DNA of 63,717 bases from Nemertoderma westbladi (Eukaryota; Xenacoelomorpha; Nemertodermatida; Nemertodermatidae). The first letter of the stretch is position 1. Each line of letters opens with the position of its first letter. The notes beneath the pieces are model-generated. The model saw only the letters and a program-made list of their open reading frames with translations, did no database searches and was not told the DNA's origin. The translations under genes and the position numbers were made by a program. The stretch is taken from positions 1-63,717 of the forward strand of contig JAUCBJ010001439.1 of NCBI GenBank assembly GCA_032718475.1. Direction: 5' to 3'. Positions 49,001 to 56,297 of the stretch are shown here, one piece after another.

Positions 49001-49364
49001 AACTTGTGATGAGATCAAATGAGATTTGCGATTTAAACAAAAATTTAAGTATCGTTAATACAACACATAACACCATATCATGTTGCAACTACTGCAATAC
49101 AATTACAAAGTGCATTTGTACATGTAACGCAACGGACCTGTAACGCACGATGTTCTCGGGAGCATGCGGGTTATTGGCGGTGAGTACCCTGGTGAACTCT
49201 TCTTTGAGTTGGGCCTCTGTGAGGTCGAGTTGGTCGTCGGGTTTCAACAAGGCCTTAGGAGTCATCCAGTCCTCGACGCCCTCGTTGTCTCGAGACGAGG
49301 CTAGATCGTCGTCTCGGCGGGGCGGTAGGATAGACTTACGGGCCGATGCTTTAGGTGGAGGCAT
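13008..49364 (-). CDS. DNAI1: Axonemal dynein intermediate chain 1 (outer-arm IC1/IC78 family), complete, six exons
   Basis: WD-repeat intermediate chain that anchors the outer dynein arm to ciliary doublet microtubules. Exons on the - strand: 49364-49138, 47768-47483, 16464-16249, 15131-14849, 14691-14487 and 13848-13008. All junctions are GT/AG; the lengths sum to 2,058 nt, giving 685 aa against ~699 in vertebrates. I recognise the family blocks [20 protein letters not shown] (exon 1), NFSERASQT and [12 protein letters not shown] (exon 3), [10 protein letters not shown] and LLPLWRF (exon 4), [11 protein letters not shown] (exon 5), [35 protein letters not shown] and [14 protein letters not shown] (exon 6). 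WD repeats fill exons 4-6; the tail is Lys/Glu-rich. Intron 2 is 31,018 bp but loses almost everything if the minisatellite and retroelements are disregarded. The gene looks intact in all six exons. Identification is from family motifs. Confidence 0.95.
13849..14486 (-). other. DNAI1 intron 5
   Basis: 638 bp, donor GTAAGT at 14486-14481, acceptor TACACAG at 13855-13849. AT-rich; no further gene or element recognised. Confidence 0.8.
14680..14800 (-). repeat. Tandem copies (48/51 bp) of the exon-5 acceptor and exon-5 start
   Basis: Exon 5 begins GTTTAGTTCTCTGC after ACCGTTTAG. The same acceptor plus exon start recurs 48 nt upstream (junction 14740|14739) and in a third, decayed copy about 51 nt further up that lacks the AG. 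Together they occupy most of the 157-bp intron 4. The 48-nt copy has no stop in the exon-5 frame. Confidence 0.85.
15132..16248 (-). other. DNAI1 intron 3
   Basis: 1,117 bp, donor GTGAGAT at 16248, acceptor CACTACAG ending at 15132. It contains a 15-nt C-run near 15365-15379 and an AT-rich stretch; no gene was recognised. Confidence 0.8.
16548..19838. repeat. 43-bp minisatellite, block A (exon 2/donor-derived)
   Basis: About 76 copies of a 43-bp unit. Read on the gene (-) strand, each unit is CCAAAGTCCGAGACG + AAACCAGCCAATCAG (30 nt, the end of DNAI1 exon 2) followed by GTAGTTACAATAA (13 nt, the start of intron 2). The CAG|GTAG junction is kept in nearly every unit. Variants CTTTCG/CTTTGG, GGGTTCG/GGATTCG, TTTCATC, CACGAAC and CGGTCTT recur in ordered runs. 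The array starts about 84 bp from the exon-3 acceptor. The large BEL-like element interrupts it at 19,839. Confidence 0.97.
19948..20039 (+). repeat. tRNA-like block with Pol III A and B boxes inside the 5' LTR
   Basis: TAGCTCAGTCGGTAGAGCG (A box) and GAGTTCGAATCCTAG (B box) stand at tRNA spacing. A 7-bp acceptor-like stem (GTACTTA with TAAGTGC) closes 92 nt. D- and T-stems are imperfect, so a functional tRNA is unlikely; an internal Pol III promoter is plausible. Confidence 0.6.
20144..20399 (+). promoter_or_regulatory. Duplicated 128-bp core promoter of the 5' LTR
   Basis: Two tandem copies of a block ending with TATATAAAGGTGCG. The 3' LTR has one copy (TATATAAA at 44002). The palindrome GAGAATTTTCTC sits upstream of each TATA box. 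Confidence 0.7.
21878..22685 (+). other. 5' leader of the giant element
   Basis: 808 bp between LTR and gag. Three copies of a short AAAATTGGCC..AGGCTAATTTTAT hairpin-like word occur near 22483-22602. No ORF of interest; primer-binding site not identified. Confidence 0.7.
22686..23993 (+). CDS. Gag-like coiled-coil protein (435 aa) of the giant element
   Basis: Opens [10 protein letters not shown] and ends with UGA at 23991-23993. It is acidic/Gln-rich, with a long predicted coiled coil from about residue 270 to the end (heptad-like Glu/Gln/Ala/Arg), including three 11-residue repeats [11 protein letters not shown] at about 337-369. Likely the N-terminal Gag assembly region. The UGA is followed in the same frame by UCA AUG and the 2,472-codon pol ORF, so Gag and Pol could be joined by stop readthrough. 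Assignment rests on position and composition; no conserved capsid fold was recognised here. Confidence 0.75.
   Translation: MSDKQDYTKNTPTDYDSCNGDKSAAEEQQGKTCEPTEPTPCASPVHPTGVPDAVVRGDGRTEDFLTVPQPRYRETEMVSSAGSTESVVRSVGGYMAHITRSIGEGQRILDGLTAPMSRFEFYTLQVRVQSKVYKSVDNLVGLQDLARQRQDMDTQLRILEKLMIAREKLIQFKSTIRQIQQEQADQLLGESVSDELLQPEEEQELYRLDEQLKHLTDHLRMCGKDVGDWKTVPEATRETSFAQIESAPGILDQSLVSIRSEIGEGSMVTSEVARQQQEFYRQRREMEEQAQLLVMQAAVEEEKLRVANIARISHLQEQAELEAAEVERLEVDIARQAAAAAAESERQAAAAAAESERQAAAAAAELERNRLVSEARAEMKTRQIKAQSAIRQAEFEAQQRQTEQREKTAKLHFELEKKARELANAEEDLDQKARD
23997..31415 (+). CDS. BEL/Pao Gag-Pol polyprotein (2,472 aa)
   Basis: Same frame as the upstream gag ORF. Order by approximate residue: disordered N-terminus with three 28-aa repeats (about 158-240), DUF1759 Gag domain (394-588, [20 protein letters not shown]), Cys/His knuckles CQYCEHLG..C and [21 protein letters not shown] (648-717), DUF1758 aspartic protease [10 protein letters not shown] (815), RT with [10 protein letters not shown] (1214) and active-site FYVDDG (1339), Peptidase_A17 region [10 protein letters not shown] (1445), RNase [12 protein letters not shown] (1517), a 500-residue Lys/Pro-rich linker with two 53-aa repeats (about 1742-1850), integrase HHCC (2094-2134) and DDE triad D in GIDCFGP, D in YSDQGTNF, E in GVWERL. 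All catalytic motifs are present. Unusually long for BEL pol because of the N-terminal and linker insertions. Confidence 0.94.
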   Translation: MRSRDGHDLDQIEVRHRQIQERKKEGSVGAPGRERQLVKDLCQRFPQVTHMFAPVTTKEPVSIAGSSNISPIHGATEHRFVIPDEFTPPRATSSPIPKVKVSNPPITDRSSLLTGPALLTTKQVSPPPTPKPVTHYAYPMTFRPTRPLDSNAVIRPPVQFTSQSTTSRKTCEPTEQRRTVDTRPFNQFTSQSTTSRKTCEPTEQRRTVDTRPFNQFTSQSTTSRKTCEPTEQRRSVDDVPKRNVRIRTTQRTRARRPPYPDDSSTSSKSDYPKREVFRTGAADEYKRERSDNSFADNPPQNTPTQKALQPTDAISTQQFADILRPVVNKLAQIEERLEEGYTDSSRNTEFEHNRHPKEPQRPVPSNPTSYQGKAPRRENINLVTNQGRETLNVAEEIAKFAARQGLPVQQPPKFSGSSKHWHTFVDYIESQIAVCAFTLREKFNYLLQTLSGEPKRLAETFVGVPDAFELAYDRLTSIYGGTVSMARSVIEELCKGGAITKPVDLLKLADEIKNAITTLRSIGQLDYGNTPTVLLKIIGRLHHRLRREWRKVEYQQEERGGFLKLEDVYLLISREAVVETRSNYTDQHIVAEGITLPSSNRQKPQTTSTKRATYTTPTESRQFSDGSRVSAPIGTKQTRQQLGTDFSGCQYCEHLGKRYIGHKLRGCRQFRELNSEERRLQIRPLDSCWRCTRHVRKDCPNTDTCPSCGRNHDGLLHTDSHTPTKRFAREHPEAAARCDAAYQKRESKTTPTFVTHIEDCFSEQSGSSDEELEDDDEYSNGDEQLWIALLTTDQLKGFSVIPIKVTGTKGSKRIYAILDSASSHSYVDEKIADVVTDLKQGKRVSYTVSSMHGQRAIPVTRVKLDLDSLLPKSQHSERERSLLPFKDLTFAATKDFSNLLGPVPEQSLEDRKYFRHLGVPECPVNYRSVAMLIGTDQFNLHQVWETRPSAVVAGNAYACRTPIGWYTRAPVRTLDVSDEEDDVQSTCSLLTTNSIHSFSHDVNHTTLQSTKHDRRVTSMISHKERLTHQRSLELGEKTSQLEIPSTTDDRLASLPTPITSTIPVDIDDDALRNHQMEQAALDKELTEKTIRWLEQDTAEPGSYEPCMLEQEKQSLKIMEDTIHQTKDGHYEVGMLWRSQSPKLINNYPLALRRLHSIRQRLLKDEKAHLQYNTQMETYLTKGYAIRMTNPEIVTDQTYYLPHHYVRHPDKPDKVRVVNDCAALFEGMSLNSELMDGPNMNNYLMGVIMRFRQRQVAFTCDVEAMFHQVRVLERDRDSLRFLWYPEGDLSLPPATYQMQVRVFGARDSPNCTMYALKQAARDQKHLYDPEIIKIVEHDFYVDDGLQSCDTVERATTVAHQLRDCLAGGGFNLTKFASNSAELVDSFGTTERGGGDIDLEFEPLPTTKVLGLFWDPNTDNFRVKVRLDSQENTLTKRSCLSKLSRLFDPLGFISPVILQARIYMRSIWKDGLTWDEPISSDQVDLWKTWEAELSSLEDYSIPRVYFPLQSTFPDNLELHCFSDASDNGFGVAAYLRRQVDSDEFDVSLITSKAKTMPTKYMTTPRAELQAATLSTTIVNLIQTELQSSLQIFYWTDATLVLFYINNDTLEFKTFVANRRAEILDRSIKEDWRHCPGPQNPADIASRGMMPEEFCKPENKEFWQHGPQFLQKSTQDWPPLYDNKSNTIPKDAEIKKPKKGKAKKKTTAAKLKKKPKAKWKDITSKVKRGRLVSLSTPDISPDGQPDTLLDSRLDILSETSQNVLPDISNVSTNSKAAVSLLERPSIDIQPDTLPDVSPDTLLDSRLDILSETSQNVLPDISNVSTNNKAAVSLLERPCIDKLPILTHLSNHKHGETSCITDVGSTYANVNTGVTLRSRDIPNLQPMVKPGINIGRKISLPKPTDPIEFKPPLTIDLQSTDNQGKKTKKDKLLVDPDGSTVNKGILTGGPVGPSSKSKPSKISIDLPDDVTNTYVDRIVNLTDSWTNACRKLAWIVRFVQYVKGKRDFTRRLTLAEIDRCEIKLIRHYQLRYFAREFTSINQGQSIKSSPILSWSPIIYNGLICHKSRLQNIDFNTNFRYPIIIPQHHELQRAMILDAHLHLKHAGRHHCLSYLRTRFVLIRPSKALSSVTRTCIICKKVHSRIGTQEMSELPQARLQAFKPPFTETGIDCFGPIHTKRGRILVKRWGLIFTCMSSRAVHIERVMDLSTNAFILALRRFIARRGLVKCLYSDQGTNFVGARNEIARAFKKLDHDQISNELQPHKIVWKFNPPDSPWRGGVWERLIRSIKTAMAKVIPVNHILTDDQLTTLFVEIEAILNTRPIVLVPDDKQSQFALTPAHLLMQAPTTLTPISIPTESDSYGRKAWKITQLLANKFWEIWQNHYLPSISARTTWYNNTRALKPGDHVLLAEVNLKRRFWITGVILATHPSMDRVTRTVTVRTIDGRTVDRPTQRLVLLEETRNESGDYKFPPNTSK
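31416..32079 (+). other. Spacer between pol and ORF3 of the giant element
   Basis: 664 bp, AT-rich, with one copy of the 20-nt motif at 31700. No ORF. It could carry a splice acceptor for a subgenomic ORF3 mRNA, but I could not fix one. Confidence 0.6.
34240..34468 (+). repeat. 5' LTR of the nested BEL/Pao element
   Basis: 229 bp, TG...CA ends. Followed directly by the tRNA-iMet-type primer-binding site. Confidence 0.94.
34469..35296 (+). other. Leader of the nested BEL/Pao element
   Basis: 828 bp from the primer-binding site to the gag-pol start. Several ACCGGTA palindromes, no coding evidence. Confidence 0.7.
35297..40928 (+). pseudogene. Gag-Pol of the nested BEL/Pao element, frameshifted in integrase
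   Basis: The first frame (35297-39907, 1,536 aa) carries DUF1759 Gag (about 140-215), three zinc knuckles ([42 protein letters not shown]; 370-435), protease [10 protein letters not shown] (515), RT with [10 protein letters not shown] (815) and active site YVDN (943), [10 protein letters not shown] (1045), RNase [12 protein letters not shown] (1117), integrase HHCC (1436 on) and the first catalytic Asp in GLDYLGP (1508). It stops at TAG near 39905. The remainder (second Asp in IIADNAP, Glu in GGVYERL, C-terminal domain) continues in another frame to 40928. The break matches a net +1 shift, apparently a 4-nt insertion between about 39,896 and 39,906. This copy therefore should not make active integrase. 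Confidence 0.92.
41031..41259 (+). repeat. 3' LTR of the nested BEL/Pao element
   Basis: 229 bp, identical to the 5' LTR except for two substitutions seen by eye. An imperfect echo of its start (GGTGTTGGGAATGTCACGAA) lies about 70 bp upstream. Confidence 0.93.
42831..43592 (+). other. 3' untranslated region of the giant element
   Basis: 762 bp, AT-rich, with repeats of CCGAACTTATGCAATTTATA near 42918-43120 and two copies of the 20-nt motif (42851, 43168). The polypurine tract before the 3' LTR is weak (GGAGCGG). Confidence 0.75.
43593..45503 (+). repeat. 3' LTR of the giant BEL/Pao-like element
   Basis: 1,911 bp, TATAG...CCAATA, followed by target duplication ACCTG. It has a single promoter block (TATATAAA at 44002) and the same tRNA-like block at 43702-43793. 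Confidence 0.93.
45504..47512. repeat. 43-bp minisatellite, block B, running into DNAI1 exon 2
   Basis: About 47 units, the last being the genuine exon-2 end and donor (exon ends at 47483, GT at 47482-47481). Its first ~14 units repeat the variant order of block A near 18,548-19,146, including the rare CCTGAATGG unit. One unit near 46406 has ATAG instead of GTAG at the donor position. Confidence 0.96.
47769..49137 (-). other. DNAI1 intron 1
   Basis: 1,369 bp, donor GTCCGT at 49137, acceptor TTTCCAG ending at 47769. AT-rich with ACCGGTACCGGTACC near 48025. No other gene was recognised. Confidence 0.8.
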
Positions 49365-52077
49365 TCTCTATGGCTTACTTTATATGGGTAAGTAGAAAAT
49401 ACAGTGCAGCAGTGAACAAAGCTAACTGAACTCCTATTTTAACTTGTCTAAAAATTGATTCAACAAAATGTTTGTTTTACTGGCTATGTATGAAGTTCCC
49501 TTTTTTGTGTTTTTGTTACATATAGGGCAATAGGCAATAGGCAGATACCGGTACTGTAAATCTACTAAAGTACTAAAGTTAAGTATCATGATGCTCAGTT
49601 CAATTCAATAACAAATGACACTTCTGCACTTACTACATGTATTTTAACCTTCAACCAAACCGTACAAAGTACTGGTACAAATATAGTCATCCATAGTGTC
49701 ATTTATTATCTGTCCAAAAAATATTTGTACCGGTAAATTGGATACAAATAAATACAAGACTACCAGGCGGCGCAGCCAGATTACAGCACTACCAACAACA
49801 GCAACAGGCAACATGCGACCCACTAAAAAGTAATAATAGGCCTAGACAATTCATCAATTAAGCGTAAACCCAAATAGGCCTGACCAGCGTAGTATGTACG
49901 ATGTATTTCAGCATTACGCTACTTAGCGCGCGACTGCTGAAGCCTCCGAGCACAGGTAGGGAGTATATTGATAGATAGGCATTGATTAATAATAACAGTA
50001 CCGGTACCGACAGTGCTGTATTACAGTAAGGAATAAAAAATTTTGTAATTGTATGTTTATATGTCTCCAAGCAACGCCAACTAGCCACAATATATTAATT
50101 TGGGATTAAAATAATTTAATATTTTTGTTTCCCCTGTGTAACTGAAAACTTTTTATAGCTTGTTGTTACACGAACGAATAATTGATAATTGATATTTATT
50201 TCCTTTCTGCTGGTTACATATACAAATTTTAACCAATATTAACAACATTAACCAATAAATTTTAACCAATTTTTAAAAAATTTACAGTGTAAGACGACCA
50301 CCACAGAATACTAATGGCCAGGCTAAAGTGGCGTCTTGCTGTATGTACCGCACCGCACCAACAGGGGGTGGTGCGGTGCGTGGTCCTTTTGAAATTTCGA
50401 TGTCGTTCGATGCCATTTGAGTTATAGACTTTAAAATTTCTCACTAGGATCATTTTTTACCGTAGAATAACGTGAACCAATTATTTTCTTTATATAATGT
50501 ACGCATAAACACCGAATTGTGATTTTAATGTTTGTGACACTAATTATTTGGCTATTTTTTTTTAAATAGGTCAATTTTTAAAAAAAATAAGCTAAATATA
50601 TGAAACAAAAATTGAAATTCGAAAAAAAATTGGTTCTCCAGAAAGCCCATTAAATTCTGGTTGGAATGCAAGAACAGTTGGCCTATAAAGTAATCTGATG
50701 CGTTCTAAAATGGCACCGAGGCTTAATTGTATTTATATGGGAAAAATGCCTGTACTGATCCCCTTAATATTATCACCTTTATTTTTTATGATTGAATATT
50801 ACAATTAACGGTAAATGTTATAGCTCTGAAAATAAGTTATTTTTTAAGTTGGACGTAAAATACGATTTTGATTTTATATTCCGAATCTCTAGTGGCACAG
50901 AGTTCCAGATCGAGAGTCCACGAAAACTCACTGATCTCTGTGAAGAAGTTAGGAGAAATAGTGGTATTGAGAAGTTGCCATGGGAAGCGCTGCGGGTAGG
51001 GTAGTGGTGGACTCACTGAAGAACGTTTTTGGAATAGTTTACCGAGGGTGAAATTTGGGCTTATGGTTTTCGAATTAGAAAGCCAGCAAATTCTGGCTTT
51101 AAACGAACCTGCCCCTCAAACCAGTACCCTGAGTGAGCGAAAATGTAAACACGAAAATTGCCATCAACTCAACGATAGAAACACCAGCTGCTGGTACTCA
51201 TGTGGGCCTAGTAAGCTACTACTATTTATTGAATGGATAGGCCCAAACTGCAGAGAAGTATATTACTTGCCAAATTTATTACTTCCTCACTCTATCCCAG
51301 ACAGTACCGGTAATCAAACATCAACTGTTAGTTTTGTATAATGTACACTGTATTACCCCGCCAGCTGAATAGCCCTTCCCAGTGAATCCTATGGAAATAT
51401 CATTGTAAGCACTGGGCCGTTTAAATGGTTTATAGGTTGATGATAATGAATGATGAGGGACCCAACTAACACTACGTTTGTCTATATCGACGGTCTCCTT
51501 ACAGCCAGCTGGCTGGCTTTTCTAGTTGAATCATATTATTCTGCAACCAAATAATTTACTCTTTTAGACGAATTTGTGCGTTTTTTTGCCGGACTAACTT
51601 TTGGCGATGTTCTGTGCGAGATTGGCTATATTTGAAAAGATTCTGAGTCTCAAATATGTTGCTCAAACGACTGAATAGCCCAAAAAAAAGTTGGTGCATA
51701 CTCGACGAGATTAAATCGGTGAATTTCGACTTTAAATTTTCAAAACCGCTATTTTTCAGTGAGCCCGTGATCGAAACGCCACAAAAAATATACTGTCTTG
51801 TGCGCAACCAAAATTTATGTAGAGTTTGTTATTAAAATTTTTGCGTACCTGCTTGAGTTTTTGAGATATTGGATGGTTATACATATATACACACACACAC
51901 ACACAACCACATCGTGTTTTTCAACGGCTCAACTTTTGACAAGAACTACTCTGGCCTATTTGTAGGCAGGTTCGTTATAAATAACTTACATGAAAGTGCA
52001 AACTGATAGTTCATAGAGTTTGTTAAGAGGTAAAATATTTAATTGTTTGTAAATGGAAAATTATGACGATCTGTAGT
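49365..52077. other. Intergenic region upstream of DNAI1
   Basis: 2.7 kb with the presumed DNAI1 promoter at its left edge; no TATA box or other definite promoter element was fixed. A (CA)n microsatellite lies near 51889-51905 and several ACCGGT palindromes occur. Frames such as 51048-51341 resemble no family. Confidence 0.6.
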
Positions 52078-53283
52078 GTTCGCGCTTTCAGACCTTTGGC
52101 AGTTTAACCCACCAAATTAAGATGTCTTCTAGATATTAAATCGGTTTTTAGTCTATGACAAGTATTTGATTCACTACACTAGTCGAAACCAATCTGTGCG
52201 CGATCATTCACCCGCTGGATATTCCCGGGAGATTGGGTTCGACGGTTTAATTTTATTGCTATGTAAGCCTAATGTATTATTCGACTGACAGTACTATATA
52301 ATCTCTGACAATATTATTCACCTTCGGTAATATTAACAGTTCCTTTAGGACGTGGCGCTTTATCTATATAAACAGAGTTATGACTTAAACTACTCACAAC
52401 GATATGGCTTAATTATAATTCACATATATGGCGCATTCTTTAGGAATTGCTTCTTTAACAGACTCACTCATACACAATGCTGCACAATACTGCACACTAA
52501 TCTGCCAATCTTCACTGATTTTAGTCACATATAAAAGGAACACAGACTGACTCATGTAGGGTCTATCAAATAACATTAGATTCACTTCAAACCACTTTAA
52601 CATAAGTCACAATCGTTTATCTGTAACCCTTCTCTCTTACCTTCGGTATATCAAGAATATTGGGTTTCGGGGTTATTTATCGTTATTCCAAATATATTTA
52701 TTCATCAACCATATTATGAAGAACTGACGGTAAATAGCAGTATAAAATGAATGTAAACACTGATTGTTATGAGTTTGCAATGTTTCAGCAGTCAGCATGT
52801 ATGATCAGTCAGCAGTGATTCCATGAGTTAAAGGATATATGCCCTTTATAATTAAACCTACTAGTGTAAGACTAAAAACTGAAAACACGGAGGTGCCAAA
52901 GCCGGTTCTTAGGCTCTGGGCAAAAACATAACACTGAACTACTGAGTTTCTGTATATACCTCCAACACAAAGACAACAAACGCTCTGATTGGTCAACCTG
53001 AACAACGAGAGAACAGAGAAACAAAGAAACGTCGACGTGGCAATATCAGCTGCTAGCTGTCGTCAAGGTAGCGACACTGTTTTCAAGAGTATCGAGCTTT
53101 TACGTCACGGAATTACGGATTATGTCCTCTAAAGTACAAATACAGAAGAAATAGCTTTTATGTCCGCTAAAACACCAGTACAGCAAGGACACGGCCTTTT
53201 TATGCCTGGTAAACCAACTACAGAGTATTTTACGGGAAAAATAAGGAAAAATAACCGGACAATTCAGCAAAAGCTTTTACACC
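52078..53283. repeat. Left LTR-like arm of an inverted pair
   Basis: About 1.2 kb with TGTTCGCGCTTTC at the outer end and GCTTTTACA at the inner end, matched in reverse complement by 58495-59690 along its whole length. The arms are clearly diverged by eye, with indels. Ends are TG...CA in either orientation. Confidence 0.8.
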
Positions 53284-56200
53284 GCTCCCAGAAAATGGGA
53301 TTTTCAGTCTATAAAATATAAAAATCACAGTTTCTAAAACATAAAGATACTCTAAACAGTTAGTCTTTCTTACGCAGACGGCGTTTACGCAGTTTTTTGA
53401 GGCTAGCAAGAGTCTTTTTCTCTTTGGGGGGAGCCACTTTACTAGGAGGGCCATAACTCCTGGGTGAAGGGTGCAATATGATTGCATCAGAAGGTGTAGG
53501 ATTGTGGTCGGGGTATCCGCCGTTTCGATATGCTTCTCCTCGAGCTGATTTTCCTCCGCTCGTAGCTGGATACGTTCATCCAAAAACTCTCGCAGAGAAT
53601 GGGTTGTCTAAGTGCGATATCTTCTTAGAGATTCTGGATTTCACAATCGAACTGAGATAAAGACAATTCGTTTATCGCTTGGACTTGCTGTTATAACTTA
53701 CGTTTATCTGAACAAACGTAGGTTTCCTTTCTGATCTTTGTAGAATAGCGTTTAACTCGTTTGGTACAACGTTCTCCGCCACTCTGGTGACAGGTTATAT
53801 CGTGTCAAGCCGGGACGATGGTAAGGGTTAAACGGCGATATTAAATGTCCGCGTCACAATCCGGCTAGGTAAGATGGGCGGCTAGCTAGAAATCACTGTC
53901 GGAGTGTTACCGATTAATTGTTAGGGTAGCACTAGATCTTTGAACAGTGAATACAGTCCGCGAGGATCCGCAACACCACCAGGATCGCAGGTCTGAGGTC
54001 CAACTAAGGAATGAGGAGGTTTGACCGAGTATTCCGGGACTCTGATCGTAGGTTTACTCCAGGATCGTTCGAGCCGAGTGAGCATAGGTGATACGTCAAC
54101 AAGTTTCGGTTTACGTGGATGTTTATGTCTTTCCGTTTATTAGTTGGGTCTAGGGCATTTATCGTAATAATACCAAAGACGCACGTCTGGTAGGGTAAAC
54201 GCGGGTGATATTTATTTGTTGTTACAATGCTTCTATCAAGAATTCCAAATATATGTTGGAGTTACCGCGTCCATTTGTTTCTTTAGTGTCTTTTCTTTCG
54301 AGTCGATTTCGAATAGAATTTTCGCATTCGAATTTCAGTTTATGGTTCCGACTCCGCTGGGCAGGATATATAGTCGACATAGCCTGTATTGTGTAAATCG
54401 ATAGGATGACCAGTAGTTAAGAAGACCATATACGTACCATTACGCTGCGTATATCGAGCAGCGAATTTTCTATAGTCCAACTCGCGCGAGCTGCTCTTGG
54501 GACATTGGCGGTTCGATATAACGACCGTCGTCCTCCGCAGCAGTTGGACTAACGTCGCCGCGTATTAAGCTATCAACAAACGCTTGTAAAAGTAGAGTAT
54601 ATCGCTCCCCGATACTAAGACCATCTTCTATCAACTCCGTCATATCTGCTATATATGAGTTTATCCATATTATAATGAGTTTATATTTAGGCGAGCGGGC
54701 GTCGCTGCCTACCCCAATCAACCCCCGGACAGTATGAGATCCTCAGCGCTGATGTGTCGTCGCCGCTGTACTTTCGCCAACGACGTAGCCGCACAACGAC
54801 AACGACAACCGGCACAAGTCACTCAACTGTCCGTCCCAAAGGCTTAGATGTACTTCAGGTTTTCCTTGGAGAGTTAGGTTACTTTTACGATTGCGACTAG
54901 CTACTGTAAACACACTTTAGCAGTAACATTCACCTATAAACTCACAAATACCACACACACAACTTGTCACAAATTACACACATTCGGGCCATTTGTCCAT
55001 TAGTCAATGCCTTCCAGAATGTCACTGTATTATTATGTATCCTTGGATACTAGTAGTGCGCTATTTATTCCCTATGCTATTCAATGGGACAAGCTTTCTA
55101 TTGTTCTTTTGACTCAATTCTAATTCTAGCGTGGTTGTTGCTATGGTGACATTATGCAAAGCTAGCGGTAGAATTAGGGTGATTCCAATGCATACAGATC
55201 TGGGATGTTATTTAATAGTATTCTTTAATAGTCAATGTCCTGTTTATACATGACTTTAAGAATTTTATCGGCTATTAACTATGTTTGGGAGACTTTCGTA
55301 CACGCATACGCATAATAATATAAATCTCCGCTCCCTTGATCTATTAATTTATGGAATTTTGGGAATGTTATAAATCGCGTAAAATGGCAATTTATTAAAT
55401 TCATTAAAAGACATGAATTTAAATTTATTCCCTGAAATTTTATTATTTGATAATTAAATGGGCATATTTTGATTCTAGAACATGTCTAGGGACACAAGAT
55501 CCTTAATTCTATGACAATTGTCTCTTTAAGAATATCGGTAAATGCTACGATATCTTAATTGACTAGAATTGTTGAAGGAGCTGAATTTTACAGATTTTGA
55601 CTTATTTGATTTGTAAATATTAACTAATTAATATTTGAGATGGGCACCGATTTATTCCAGAACTTGTCTGGGGACGTTAACCACTGATTCTAGAATTTGT
55701 CTTTCAAGTATATCGGTGGGTGCCGCGATATCTTAATCGACTAGAATTACAGATGGTCAAAAGGTTTAACAGATTTATGTGCGTTTTACGCTACTGTTAG
55801 AGGGACATCACGCTACTATATGTATTATTTAATATACGGTATGAGAGCAATATCGCACGAAGCAATGTCAGTGTGAAGAGGCAAGTCGTTTCCAAGGTCT
55901 ACCCAGAGCTTGGTTTAGCCGAGACACGAGGATCTGAACTTTGCATTCCTAATACTCTGCCTACCAATAATACTTAAATATAGTAGTGGCTTTATTGTAC
56001 TTTAATAAGTACGGACATTTCATCTTACTGTAGTCACGTATTTATAATATGATACGGACAGTAAAGAAAGAGGAAAAGAATTATTTCTTGCCGTCGCATT
56101 AAATATAATATATACGTAATTAAGTAATAAACGCGAATATATATTGCACTAATCTACTAAATAATCGCTAAAATAACATTCTACTGAATAAAATTAAAGA

Positions 56201-56297
56201 AAACGATTATAATAGAATTACATAGTAATACATACATAAATATAAAAATAATAAAATAATATAAAATAATAGAGTCACACACCCACTCCATATGTTG
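53284..56297. other. Interior without recognised genes
   Basis: 3.0 kb. On the - strand a 71-codon open stretch (53575-53360) ends in a strongly basic tail, with a TGA just upstream in the same frame, and an 83-codon frame lies at 54721-54470; neither matches a known family. A diverged ~185-bp tandem duplication lies near 55,470-55,790 (CTAGAACATGTCTAGGGAC and its relative). Confidence 0.5.

Noticed and set aside
52352-52603. Conserved small ORF also found at 59162-59413
   Set aside because: The match reflects the inverted arms, and frames are open on both strands in both arms; no sign of protein-level constraint.
54470-54721. 83-aa accessory gene in the composite element
   Set aside because: No homology recognised, no repeat of the frame elsewhere, and length is compatible with chance.
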